The notes below the pieces were generated by a model. The model made no database searches and was not told the origin of the DNA. It saw only the letters and a program-made list of their open reading frames with translations. A DNA stretch of 45,765 nucleotides from Prevotellaceae bacterium (lineage in GTDB: Bacteria; Bacteroidota; Bacteroidia; Bacteroidales; Bacteroidaceae), in NCBI GenBank assembly GCA_028726625.1, contig JAQYPT010000019.1, forward strand, positions 1-45,765, in the 5' to 3' direction. The position numbers and the translations under genes were made by a program. This document shows positions 1-9,096 of this stretch, piece after piece. Every line of letters starts with the position of its first letter. Positions within the stretch are counted from its first letter, which is position 1.

Positions 1-3
1 TAT

Positions 4-142
4 TTTGACAAATTTTGTATAAAGGTTGTACATACGATGGTTTGAACTTAACGTTTTGAATACTACTAAGTTACTAAAAATCAACGTTATGTACAACTTT
101 TTGCTCATATTTATCAACTTAAATTAATTCCGCCAACGGGTA
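4..142. repeat. Left copy of the 139-nt window-terminal inverted repeat (IS end-like)
   Basis: This stretch is the reverse complement of 45627-45765 with a single mismatch (A at 10 against G in the other copy). It contains AAGTTACTAAAAATCAACG followed by an ACAACTTTTT block, both also present just inside the transposase end of the insertion sequence at 29522-31168. The inner edge is a terminal TA after CCGCCAACGGG. I infer that it is the promoter-side end of a related insertion sequence whose transposase lies outside the window. It stops 48 nt before the susC start, so it has probably replaced the native upstream region. Confidence 0.7.
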
Positions 143-190
143 GTATCACTAAGACAAAGAAAGGATAATGTCTTTAAATTTTGATGATGT

Positions 191-3100
191 ATGACAAATA
201 ATCAATCGGTAAAACAGTTACTTTTCACATGGGTTGTGAAAAGTATTGTCATCACTTGTTGCTTATTAGGATCAATGGCTGCGGTAAACTTTCATGTGTA
301 TGCGGCTCCAATGAAAAGCGATTTTCCAACAGATTCGCTGCGCACCTCTGTGGCGAAATCAAACGATGGGCCACGCAAGCGCCTTATCCAGGGCATTGTG
401 TTGTCGGCTACCGACAAAGAACCATTGCCAGGAGTAACCATTTTTATCAAAGGAACCTCGCAGGGTACACAATCCGATTTGGAAGGACGTTTCAAATTGG
501 AGACCGACGTCGCCGCCCCAAAATTGCAGTTTACCTACGCCAGCATGAAGCCGCTATTGCTTCCATGGAAGGGCGAGAAGGAAATGAAAGTGTTGATGGA
601 AGACGGGGTAGAGCTTATAGATGAGGTGGTGGTGACGGGCTATCAACGCATTAGAAAGAATGAGATGATTGGCTCTGCCAACACCGTAAAAAGCGAAGAT
701 TTGTTTTACGATGGGCACCAAAGCATTGAGCAGATGCTACAAGGCAAACTTGTGGGAACCAGTGTGTTAAACACCAGCGGATTGGTAGGAACGGCTCAGA
801 AAGTGCGCGTGCGTGGTACCTCCACCTTGTTGGGCAACCAAGAGCCTGTCTGGGTGGTCGATGGCATCATACAAGAAGATCCGTTGCCTTTTAAGCCGCG
901 CGATTTAGATGCATTAGGAAGCATCTCGCAAGACAATTTTGACATGATCAAGAATTTTGTGGGAAATTCTATTTCTTGGCTGAGTCCCAACGACATCATG
1001 ACCATATCGGTGCTGAAAGATGCGGCGGCAACTGTGATGTATGGGGTGAAAGCAGCCAACGGCGTCATTATCATCACCACCAAACAAGGTAAAGCCGGCA
1101 GAGTATCGGTCAATTATAGCAGCGGCATGACCATTGCGCCACGCATCTATTATAGTCAGATGAACTTGATGAACTCTTCCGAGCGTGTAGATGTGTCGGA
1201 AGAAATATATAGAAGAGGATTAGTGAGCGAAGCCAACCGACCGTTGGAGCGCATCGGCTACGAGGGATTGCTGGGGCAATATTTGCGCAAGGAGATATCA
1301 TACGCACAGTTTCAAAAAGAAGTTGAGAAGGTTCGCATGAATAACACCGACTGGTTTAAGGAGTTGTTTCGCCACTCAGTTAGTCACAATCACAGTGTTA
1401 GCCTGAGTGGTGGTACCGACCGTTTTAAGTATTATGCGTCAATCAACAGTTCGTTCACCAATGGTATATCTGTTGGTAACGATGCGAAGAATTACAGTGC
1501 ATCGGTGAGTGTCGACACGCGTTTGAGCGATAAAATCAACTTGGGCATTCGTCTGAACGCCGCTTCCAACAAGACGAACGGCTTTTTCAGGGTAGATCCA
1601 TATCAGTATGCGTCTACCATCAATCGTGCCATCCCAGCCTATAACGAAGACGGGAGTTTGTTTTATTATGCGAAATCTCAGAACGCCAACCGACGCATGT
1701 ACAACATTTTACACGAGTTGGATTGTACTGGCAACACCAATACAACAAATTCAGTGGCATTATCTGCCAATTTACGGTGGACCATCTTACAGGGATTGCA
1801 GTTTGAAGGTTTGTTTGGCTATAATCTTTCCAACGTGGTGGGGTCATCGTTCGCCGACGAACAGAGTTTCTTTATTTCCAATCTTCGTGGTTACGAGTTT
1901 GGTCTGTATGAGCCTGGCGAACTGGAATATAAAAAATCTCGCTTGCCTCATGGTGGTGAACTCAACACCACCGAGAATCGTAACTCCAATTATACCTTAC
2001 GAGGCACGCTGTCGTACAACAAGATTTTCGATGAGGTGCATCGCATGAGTTTGATGGCAGGAAGCGAGATCAGAAGCAATAAGTACGACGGCTACAACAC
2101 CACCTTGTATGGTTACTTCCCAAACCGCGGCAAATCAATCATTTTTCCTCCACGTCAAGTTATCGACCCACAGGATGCCTCACGGTGGATAGAGAACGAT
2201 CTTTACTATCAATTTAATAACGCTGTCATCGATCGTAAGATAAATACTGTGGGTATGTTTGCCACGGGTATGTATAGTTTTGATGAGCGCTACATCTTTT
2301 CGGCAAGCATTCGTTCCGACGCATCCAACCGCTTCGGACAAGATGAGCGCAACCGTTTCTTGCCTGTCTGGTCGGCTGGAGCCCGCTGGAACATCATCAA
2401 CGAGCCATGGATAAAAGACATTCGTTGGATTAGCGACTTCAATTTCCGCGCTTCGTATGGGTGGCAAGGCAATGTAGCAAGCAACTATGGTCCCGATTTA
2501 ATTGCAGAATTAGGACGCGGGCGCGACTTCATTGATCTTCGAACGGGCCGTTATATCCTAAAAATAAAATCGTTGCCTTATGATAATTTGCGTTGGGAAA
2601 AAACCAAGAGCATTAACTTGGGGGTAGACTTTGGCTTGTGGAAAAACCGAATTGCTTTCAGTGCCGAGTATTATGCCAAGCATACAACCGACCTTATCGT
2701 TTCGAAAGCCGTGCCGTATGAATATGGTGTGATGTTTATGCCTATCAATGGGGGCGACATGAAGAACCACGGATTTGAGTTTACGGCTACCTTTACGCCC
2801 ATCAGAACCAAAGACTGGGTATGGAATATCTCGGTTAACACGGCGAAGAACTTCAATGAAATCAAGTCGACGATGGCCGAAAATCAGAACTGGCGCGCTG
2901 CATCAGGTGGTTCCATTCACAAAGAAGGTTATCCGGTTGGTGCTTTCTGGGCTTGGGATTTCGCAGGCTTAGATGCGCAAGGTGGTTATCCGCTTTTCCG
3001 CATTCCAACCATCGAAGAGGGTGCCGACAAATTGGATGCGACCTCCTACATGAAGTATGCAGGTACTACAGAACCCGATATTTCGGGCGGTTTGTCTACC

Positions 3101-3604
3101 GTATTGCGTTGGAAATCGCTCACTCTGTCCTCTTCTTTTTCGATTGCGTTGGGCGGAAAACGCTTCTTAACCGATTTGTTCAGCGAAGATTATCTCAACA
3201 ACAGCACGCCATCGGCTTACAGTAATCTGTCTAAAGAAATGGTGAACCGTTGGCAAAAACCTGGTGATGAGCAGCATACGCAGATACCTTCCATTCCTAA
3301 TCATAACATACCCATGGTATACTTGCCGAATGGATCGACCGAATATGCGCATCGTTTGTACAACTATTCTACAGCAAGAGTAGTCAACGCATCGTTCATG
3401 CGCTGCAACAACATTTCGCTGTCGTACACGGTTCCTACGAAAGTAATCCAACGAATGTCGCTCAATAATCTGTCTATAAGCGGTTCTGTGAGTAATCCAT
3501 TCATCGTGGTGAGCAAAGATTACAAGGGTATCGACCCCGAAGTGGCGACCGGCGCACAGCCCATTACGCCAACTTATAGCGTGACTTTGAACATTGGAAT
3601 TTAA
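191..3604 (+). CDS. SusC/RagA-type TonB-dependent outer-membrane receptor
   Basis: This 1137-residue protein is a TonB-dependent transporter that would import a ligand captured by its SusD partner. A signal peptide lies near residues 13-38. A carboxypeptidase-regulatory-like beta domain follows (QGIVLSATDKEPLPGVTIFI), then a TonB-box-like DEVVVTGYQ, then a plug domain with LKDAAATVMYGVKAANGVII, and a long barrel ending in LNIGI. The second plug motif reads MYGVKAANG where the family usually has YGSRAANG. The susD-like gene starts 20 nt downstream and four secreted peptidase-fold genes follow. No TAnnTTTG box is visible between the IS-like repeat ending at 142 and the start. The substrate is unknown, but the neighbours suggest peptide or protein ligands instead of glycans, as for RagAB. 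Confidence 0.95.
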   Translation: MTNNQSVKQLLFTWVVKSIVITCCLLGSMAAVNFHVYAAPMKSDFPTDSLRTSVAKSNDGPRKRLIQGIVLSATDKEPLPGVTIFIKGTSQGTQSDLEGRFKLETDVAAPKLQFTYASMKPLLLPWKGEKEMKVLMEDGVELIDEVVVTGYQRIRKNEMIGSANTVKSEDLFYDGHQSIEQMLQGKLVGTSVLNTSGLVGTAQKVRVRGTSTLLGNQEPVWVVDGIIQEDPLPFKPRDLDALGSISQDNFDMIKNFVGNSISWLSPNDIMTISVLKDAAATVMYGVKAANGVIIITTKQGKAGRVSVNYSSGMTIAPRIYYSQMNLMNSSERVDVSEEIYRRGLVSEANRPLERIGYEGLLGQYLRKEISYAQFQKEVEKVRMNNTDWFKELFRHSVSHNHSVSLSGGTDRFKYYASINSSFTNGISVGNDAKNYSASVSVDTRLSDKINLGIRLNAASNKTNGFFRVDPYQYASTINRAIPAYNEDGSLFYYAKSQNANRRMYNILHELDCTGNTNTTNSVALSANLRWTILQGLQFEGLFGYNLSNVVGSSFADEQSFFISNLRGYEFGLYEPGELEYKKSRLPHGGELNTTENRNSNYTLRGTLSYNKIFDEVHRMSLMAGSEIRSNKYDGYNTTLYGYFPNRGKSIIFPPRQVIDPQDASRWIENDLYYQFNNAVIDRKINTVGMFATGMYSFDERYIFSASIRSDASNRFGQDERNRFLPVWSAGARWNIINEPWIKDIRWISDFNFRASYGWQGNVASNYGPDLIAELGRGRDFIDLRTGRYILKIKSLPYDNLRWEKTKSINLGVDFGLWKNRIAFSAEYYAKHTTDLIVSKAVPYEYGVMFMPINGGDMKNHGFEFTATFTPIRTKDWVWNISVNTAKNFNEIKSTMAENQNWRAASGGSIHKEGYPVGAFWAWDFAGLDAQGGYPLFRIPTIEEGADKLDATSYMKYAGTTEPDISGGLSTVLRWKSLTLSSSFSIALGGKRFLTDLFSEDYLNNSTPSAYSNLSKEMVNRWQKPGDEQHTQIPSIPNHNIPMVYLPNGSTEYAHRLYNYSTARVVNASFMRCNNISLSYTVPTKVIQRMSLNNLSISGSVSNPFIVVSKDYKGIDPEVATGAQPITPTYSVTLNIGI

Positions 3605-3624
3605 AAAATCAGACACATTGTTTT

Positions 3625-5121
3625 ATGAAAAAGCATATTTATCTATACATTTCATGTATCGCATTGCTGCTTTCGAGTTGTAATGACTTCTTGTCAGAAA
3701 GCAGTCAAGACGAGGTGCGCCCCAGTACAACATCCGACTTGGAAGAGTTATTGTTAGGCGATGGATACGCTTCGCGCACACCTATTTTTTCATATCTGGA
3801 ACTGTTGGCAGACGATGTTGAAAGCAATTATTCGGATGCCATCAATCAGGAAGATGCTCTTCGTGCCGGAGCAGCCGTATTCACATGGGCTAATGACATG
3901 TTTGAGCAAATGCAAAAGAACAACATTCCCTGGAGCAACTCGTGGCAACAGTTGTATCATTGGATCAATGGCTGCAACGTAGTGATTGATCAGTTGCCAA
4001 AAGTATCAGGCTCGACCATAGCTAAACAAAAGATTGAAGCAGAGGCCTTGGCACTTCGCTCGTTTTATTATTTCTTGCTAGTCAATACTTTCGCACCTGC
4101 TTACAATACAACAAACCCTGCATTGAATGACGCTTTGGGTGTTCCATTGGTGCTGAAGTCGACGGTAAAAGATGAGTTTCCTAAGCGTAATACCGTGGCA
4201 GAGGTGTATCAACAAATAGAAAAAGACCTGTTAACCTCTCAAAAACTGTGGCAGAATTGCGGTGAGTATAAAACCAGCGTCTACACCGTATCACCTTTAT
4301 TTGTTGACCTTTTGCTGTCACGCCTTTACTTATACGAGGGAAAATGGGCTGAGTCGATACGCTACAGCAATGCCGTAATCGCCCAAAAACCCACACTGAG
4401 GCATCTAAGCAAATACTATACATACGACGATTGGCAAGGTATCGTGATGTACGACATGGCAAAAGGGGGAGTATACAACAGTGACAGTCCTGAATTGATA
4501 TGGGGATATTCTATCAATGGCGAATATGATGCGTTCTTCGTAGGTGTTAATCCGTACATCGACTTTGGCAAACTGCCCGCTTTTACGGTTAGCAAAACCT
4601 TGGAATCACTCTACGAACCCAATGACATCCGACGTGAAGCTTACTTCTACAGTTATCTTACCATGAATGGTTTCACGCCAGAGAAACATCTCTTGGTAGG
4701 ACATAAAAGCGACAAAGTACTGCAAAATCCCACCAAGGGAATGCGCGTCGCCGAGGCATATCTCAACCGGGCAGAAGCAAACGCACGCTTGTATTTACAA
4801 AATAAGGATGAAAAACTAAGACAAGCCGCATTAAGTGACTTGAATACTTTACGCGCATCTCGCTTCACAGGTACATATCAACCCATCAACATCACAGATG
4901 CGAACAAGCTCATTGACTTCTGTCTGCAAGAACGCAGACGTGAACTCTGCTTTGAAGATCATCGTTGGTTTGACTTAAAACGACAAGGAATGCCAGCCAT
5001 CGAACACAAATTTTCCATCGTGAGTGGACAAACCACAACTTACAAGCTGGAACAAAATAGCAGCAAATACGTATTGCCCATTCCATTAGAAGTAAGACAA
5101 CGCAATCCGGAATTGGATTAA
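3625..5121 (+). CDS. SusD/RagB-type surface lipoprotein
   Basis: This 498-residue lipoprotein would form the lid and ligand-capture subunit on the SusC receptor encoded 20 nt upstream. The lipobox LLSSC puts the lipidated cysteine at residue 19, followed by NDFLSE as in many SusD proteins. The body has the usual helical pattern, with TPR-like segments such as EAEALALRSFYYFLLVN and a C-terminal RAEANARL...DLNTLRASR...LDFCLQERRRELCFEDHRWFDLKR region typical of the SusD C-terminal domain. Its length fits the family. No binding residues can be assigned from sequence alone. The lack of a glycosidase in this locus argues against a starch-like ligand. Confidence 0.95.
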   Translation: MKKHIYLYISCIALLLSSCNDFLSESSQDEVRPSTTSDLEELLLGDGYASRTPIFSYLELLADDVESNYSDAINQEDALRAGAAVFTWANDMFEQMQKNNIPWSNSWQQLYHWINGCNVVIDQLPKVSGSTIAKQKIEAEALALRSFYYFLLVNTFAPAYNTTNPALNDALGVPLVLKSTVKDEFPKRNTVAEVYQQIEKDLLTSQKLWQNCGEYKTSVYTVSPLFVDLLLSRLYLYEGKWAESIRYSNAVIAQKPTLRHLSKYYTYDDWQGIVMYDMAKGGVYNSDSPELIWGYSINGEYDAFFVGVNPYIDFGKLPAFTVSKTLESLYEPNDIRREAYFYSYLTMNGFTPEKHLLVGHKSDKVLQNPTKGMRVAEAYLNRAEANARLYLQNKDEKLRQAALSDLNTLRASRFTGTYQPINITDANKLIDFCLQERRRELCFEDHRWFDLKRQGMPAIEHKFSIVSGQTTTYKLEQNSSKYVLPIPLEVRQRNPELD

Positions 5122-5140
5122 TTGACAAACAATTGACAAG

Positions 5141-6034
5141 ATGAAACATTATTTTTTATACATACTAACAGCTTTTTTCCTCATCAGCTGTGGTAATGAA
5201 GACCCCATTTCGTCTATTCACGAGCAGAAGGACGCTTTCGAATCTCATCGCCTACCGCAAGGCAACCATCCTTATGATGCTGCCATTCAGAGCATCTTTG
5301 AGCAAACAGGCACATTGGTTCTTTATAAATACCAACCCTCGGAATTCGATTGGGGCGTGACGAGAAACTATCTGTGGACCAAAGAACGAATGGCTGATGA
5401 AGGGTATTTATTCCAGCTTCCTGACGAGAAATATGTGGGAGAGCAAGTAAAAATGTTGCAGACAGAGTTCCTTAACCTCTTTCCAAGAAACTTTTTGAAG
5501 AAACATTTACCGCTGCGTATTCTGCTTTGCGGCGAGCTGTATTATTTAGAAGGAGGATATACAACAGAACCAACTCATAACGATTACAAGCCTGTCAATG
5601 CGTTTGAAGGATACGAATTCTTTGCCGTCAATCATGGAAATAGTACTATTGAGAAGATGACACGACAAGAGAAAAACGAATTTCGCATCGAGCTTTGCAA
5701 ATTGTTGCTGCGCCGTATTTATCCTGCCATCAACAGAGGCTCCCTCCGTGAAGCCATTCCAGAGGCGTTTGCTGCCATATCTACCTACGGTACAGATGTG
5801 GATGGAAGCCTGGATGCGGGGTTTATAGATGGCCAACATAAAAACAGTGTGCGCGAAGATTGGTACGACTATTTGCAAACAATCGTATCTACGCCTGCCA
5901 GCAAGTTGCAAACAGACGATGGATTGCTGTCTCATAACAAGGTTAAACAAAAGTACGAAGTTGTGATTAATTACTTTAAAAACAACTTCAAAGTTGACCT
6001 TCAGCACATTGGCGACCTGTCAACCGCACAGTAA
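5141..6034 (+). CDS. Mx1-like metallopeptidase-fold lipoprotein, HExxH lost
   Basis: This 297-residue lipoprotein has its lipobox at LISC (Cys17) and begins 19 nt after susD. Its size, its place after susD and its C-terminal pattern (GFID, then RED at 238-240, then a late K and Y helix) resemble the putative zinc-binding metallopeptidases of Bacteroidetes SusCD loci (Peptidase_Mx1 type), whose core is HEFAH. Here the matching segment reads IELCK at 183-187: the Glu is kept, both zinc-binding His are replaced by Ile and Lys. I therefore infer that the protein is a non-catalytic relative, perhaps a peptide-binding accessory lipoprotein. The family assignment is by eye and is less certain than the lipoprotein call. 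Confidence 0.65.
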   Translation: MKHYFLYILTAFFLISCGNEDPISSIHEQKDAFESHRLPQGNHPYDAAIQSIFEQTGTLVLYKYQPSEFDWGVTRNYLWTKERMADEGYLFQLPDEKYVGEQVKMLQTEFLNLFPRNFLKKHLPLRILLCGELYYLEGGYTTEPTHNDYKPVNAFEGYEFFAVNHGNSTIEKMTRQEKNEFRIELCKLLLRRIYPAINRGSLREAIPEAFAAISTYGTDVDGSLDAGFIDGQHKNSVREDWYDYLQTIVSTPASKLQTDDGLLSHNKVKQKYEVVINYFKNNFKVDLQHIGDLSTAQ

Positions 6035-6108
6035 TTCCTCACACTTCGTTGTACGAGTATCACATCTAACGAATTAAACTCACAATATATAATCAATCAA
6101 CATCAATT

Positions 6109-7833
6109 ATGAGATATTTTAAGTTCTATCACATCGGTTTACTGGCCTTATGCCTCTTGTTTCAACCAGTAAGCATTGTCAAAATTCATTCACAGGAGTT
6201 ACCACAGAAAGAGTTAGATTGGTACAATCTCTCTCCTACCCAAGATAAGGTTTATGGTATTGGTGTCAACGAGGCTTATCGTTTGCTTCAAGGCCGAAAA
6301 GTCAACCCCATAACGGTAGCACTCATCGGGTCGGGCATCGATTTGATGCACGAGGATTACCAAACCATGCTTTGGCAGAACAAAAAAGAGAAACTAAATG
6401 GAAAGGATGATGACGGCAACGGATTGGTTGATGATGTGCATGGATGGAATTTCCTTGGCGGGATTGACAAAGACGGAACCACAATTGCCATGACTTCCAC
6501 CATGAACCAGGGCGATCGTGAATACTTCAGACTACGAGACAAGTATGCCGACTACATTTCAGACGGCAAACGTTTCTTTCGCTTCCAAGGCGATAAGATG
6601 GTAGAAGTGGCACCGCCTGCAAATGTACAGGAGTATCACTACTATCGTGACACCATTGTGTACGAGTCGCCATTGGCTTCACGTTACGCCGGAATTTTGG
6701 CTGCCAAGATGGTAAAGCACTATACCAAGATATTTGACAAGAAGCTAAAAGAACGGTTCCCTGGTCAAGAAATTACGCAAAAAGAGTTCGAGACGCTGTA
6801 TGACAAGAATGCTCCGAAAGATTTATTGTCAGACATGGCGTTCATGGTCTTAGGTTACAGTTTCCCCTTGGCAAAGACTAATTCGTGGAAGAAGATATAT
6901 GATGTCGAGATGGCGAGTACGCCTATCAAGCGAGCTCAGCAGGAATACGAAACCTATTTGCAAAAACACAGCACCGATAACAGACTGTCCATCGTGGGGG
7001 ATGACCCCTATAACTTGCTTGACAACCATTACGGTAATGCCGATTTGCTGACAGAAGACGCAAACGTAGGTACCATGGAGGCATCTATCATCGCGGCCAT
7101 CCGTGGTAATGGCAAGGGAGCCGACGGTATTTGCAATGCTGCCCGCATCATGCCCTTGCGTGCAACTACAGCTGGCGACCCTTACTTAAAAGACGTGGCA
7201 TTAGCCATAAGATATGCTGTTGACCATGGCGCTAAGGTAATGTTGCTGCCATCGCAGAATACGTTGTTCCCTCCCGTAGAGCGTAAGTGGATTGCTGACG
7301 CACTATACTACGCCGAACAGCACGATGTACTGGCGATTGTTCCGGTGACAGAGAGTGCGCAAGATTTGCAAAAAACCACTTATTATCCTAACCGGAAGAT
7401 GATTGCCGGTCATGAACTAACCAACTTGATGATCGTCGCACCCAGTGACAAGTTGGGCAAGCCTTCGTTGAAAGCCAACTATGGAAAAACCGAATTGGAC
7501 ATTCACGCGCCAGGAAAAGAAATATACAGCGCAGGGGTGGGAAACACGTATGGCCTGTCTACCGGCACAGGAATGGCTGCCGCAACCTTGGTCGGGGCCG
7601 CTGCTTTGGTAAGGTCTTACTTCCCCAAACTCACCGCCGCAGAGGTTCGCGAATTACTCAACAACACCGTGACACCCATGCAAGACATGGAAATAGAGAA
7701 AACGATTGTGGTGAACGACCGTAAGGTGAACGACCTCTTCACTTATTCAGACATTTCCATCTCGGGTGGCATCGTTAATGTGGCAAACGCAGTGAAAAAA
7801 GTATTGCAAGAAAAAAACAGCATCAGGAAATAA
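6109..7833 (+). CDS. Exported subtilase-fold (S8-like) protein lacking the catalytic triad
   Basis: This 574-residue protein has an N-terminal signal segment (residues 1-29) and reads as a subtilisin-family domain with all three catalytic motifs preserved in outline but mutated. VALIGSGIDLMHED stands where VAVIDSGID..HPD is expected, so Asp is Gly74. NVGTMEASIIAA stands for GHGTHVAGIIAA, so His is Val320. TGTGMAAAT stands for GTSMAAP, so Ser is Gly488. The oxyanion Asn region (AAGNEG in active enzymes) reads VPVTESA. The fold-defining neighbours are intact, including a GNGKGADG...AARIMPLRA run and the helix after MAAA. I infer a pseudopeptidase kept for binding or scaffolding. It lies 74 nt after the previous gene and 89 nt before the next, probably in one operon. 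Confidence 0.85.
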   Translation: MRYFKFYHIGLLALCLLFQPVSIVKIHSQELPQKELDWYNLSPTQDKVYGIGVNEAYRLLQGRKVNPITVALIGSGIDLMHEDYQTMLWQNKKEKLNGKDDDGNGLVDDVHGWNFLGGIDKDGTTIAMTSTMNQGDREYFRLRDKYADYISDGKRFFRFQGDKMVEVAPPANVQEYHYYRDTIVYESPLASRYAGILAAKMVKHYTKIFDKKLKERFPGQEITQKEFETLYDKNAPKDLLSDMAFMVLGYSFPLAKTNSWKKIYDVEMASTPIKRAQQEYETYLQKHSTDNRLSIVGDDPYNLLDNHYGNADLLTEDANVGTMEASIIAAIRGNGKGADGICNAARIMPLRATTAGDPYLKDVALAIRYAVDHGAKVMLLPSQNTLFPPVERKWIADALYYAEQHDVLAIVPVTESAQDLQKTTYYPNRKMIAGHELTNLMIVAPSDKLGKPSLKANYGKTELDIHAPGKEIYSAGVGNTYGLSTGTGMAAATLVGAAALVRSYFPKLTAAEVRELLNNTVTPMQDMEIEKTIVVNDRKVNDLFTYSDISISGGIVNVANAVKKVLQEKNSIRK

Positions 7834-7922
7834 AACAACAAGGCGTGTGGCCCATTCATTGATGAAGTAACATCAAGCAATCTTATTGAAATAGATTTCA
7901 AATCAATCATTCAACGCTGGCT

Positions 7923-9086
7923 ATGAAATATGTTGTTACACTTGTTCTCACATTTTTAGCTATCCACCCCATGTCGTGTCTTGCCCAGGCGACGGCAATC
8001 AATCGTTATACTGACACCATTGCGTACGAGGTGAAGTATGGACGAATCATCATTCCGGTTGAAGTGAAGGGGCGTTGCCATAAATACATCTTAGACACGG
8101 GCGGACAGACAGCCACCATGTGGCGTGAGATAGAACAGGCAAAGGGTGTGTTGACGGGAGGCCAACAGGTAACAACCGACATGAACGGACAGGCCAACAG
8201 CTATGCAAAAGCTACCCTGCCGGAGGTGAAGATAGGTAGATATTTACGCTTTACCACACTCAACACCATTGCTTTGCCCGAGATACAAGGCTTTCGTGAC
8301 TTAGGTGTGGTGGGCATACTTGGTGGCGATGCGTTTAAAGATGTGGTGATTAGTATCGACGGACATGCGCAACAACTTCGCCTATTTTATCCCTATCGCC
8401 CAAAAGGACTTAAACTGTCTGACGGCATTCCCTTGGAGTATTCGCCAACATGGCATGTCATTTTTCCATTAACGTTCAAGAATCAATCCGTGCAGATGAT
8501 GTTTGACACGGGCGTTCCCGAACTGCTCACGTTGAGCGAAGACGACTTTCAGCGTCTTTCGCAGGCGCAAGCTGCCACCATTACCTGCGAGGGAGTGGGC
8601 TCTGTGGGTGCTGGATTAGAGGGATTGGCCAAGCCAAAACCTTTGAAATATGTACGCATGGCGCCGTTTACCATCAGCGGTAAAAAGTTTGAAAATACGC
8701 CGGCAATGGCGGCAGCGGGCATCCCCACGATTTTAGGAGCCGAACTATTGCAGTATGGCACAGTAACCATTGACTATCCACGAGGTAGGTTCTATTTCCA
8801 ACCCTACGAAACTTCCACAGCCGATTTCGCAAATAAAAAGCAAACATGGACAGTGGGAATTTTGCCAGCCAATCAGCGTTTTGAAGTTACTACGATATGG
8901 GGAACCACCCAACCACAAGTTGAAATTGGCGATGAAGTGACGGCCGTCAATGGCCATGACATCACCGCTTTGCCTTTAAGTGAAATGACTATCGTTGATA
9001 TATTTAAGGATATCAAAGATCAGGAGGCCGAACTGACGATTCGTCGCCATCACCAAGTGTTTAAAGTTACCATTCATAAATTATAA
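7923..9086 (+). CDS. Exported two-lobed aspartyl protease with C-terminal PDZ domain
   Basis: This 387-residue protein starts with a hydrophobic export signal (residues 1-22). Two retropepsin-like lobes each carry a DTG motif: YILDTGGQT (Asp58) and MMFDTGVPE (Asp195), each followed by a glycine-rich flap and an ILGGD or ILGAE second motif. Residues from about 310 to the end form a PDZ-like domain (EIGDEVTAVNGHDIT). The arrangement matches Bacteroidetes aspartyl-protease/PDZ proteins (Asp_protease_2 type). Both active-site motifs are intact, so this is the only member of the four-protein peptidase-fold cluster that looks proteolytically competent. It would act in the periplasm or on the outer membrane. 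A paralogous, degenerate copy fused to thioredoxin begins 10 nt downstream. Confidence 0.88.
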   Translation: MKYVVTLVLTFLAIHPMSCLAQATAINRYTDTIAYEVKYGRIIIPVEVKGRCHKYILDTGGQTATMWREIEQAKGVLTGGQQVTTDMNGQANSYAKATLPEVKIGRYLRFTTLNTIALPEIQGFRDLGVVGILGGDAFKDVVISIDGHAQQLRLFYPYRPKGLKLSDGIPLEYSPTWHVIFPLTFKNQSVQMMFDTGVPELLTLSEDDFQRLSQAQAATITCEGVGSVGAGLEGLAKPKPLKYVRMAPFTISGKKFENTPAMAAAGIPTILGAELLQYGTVTIDYPRGRFYFQPYETSTADFANKKQTWTVGILPANQRFEVTTIWGTTQPQVEIGDEVTAVNGHDITALPLSEMTIVDIFKDIKDQEAELTIRRHHQVFKVTIHKL

Positions 9087-9096
9087 TTTTATCAAG

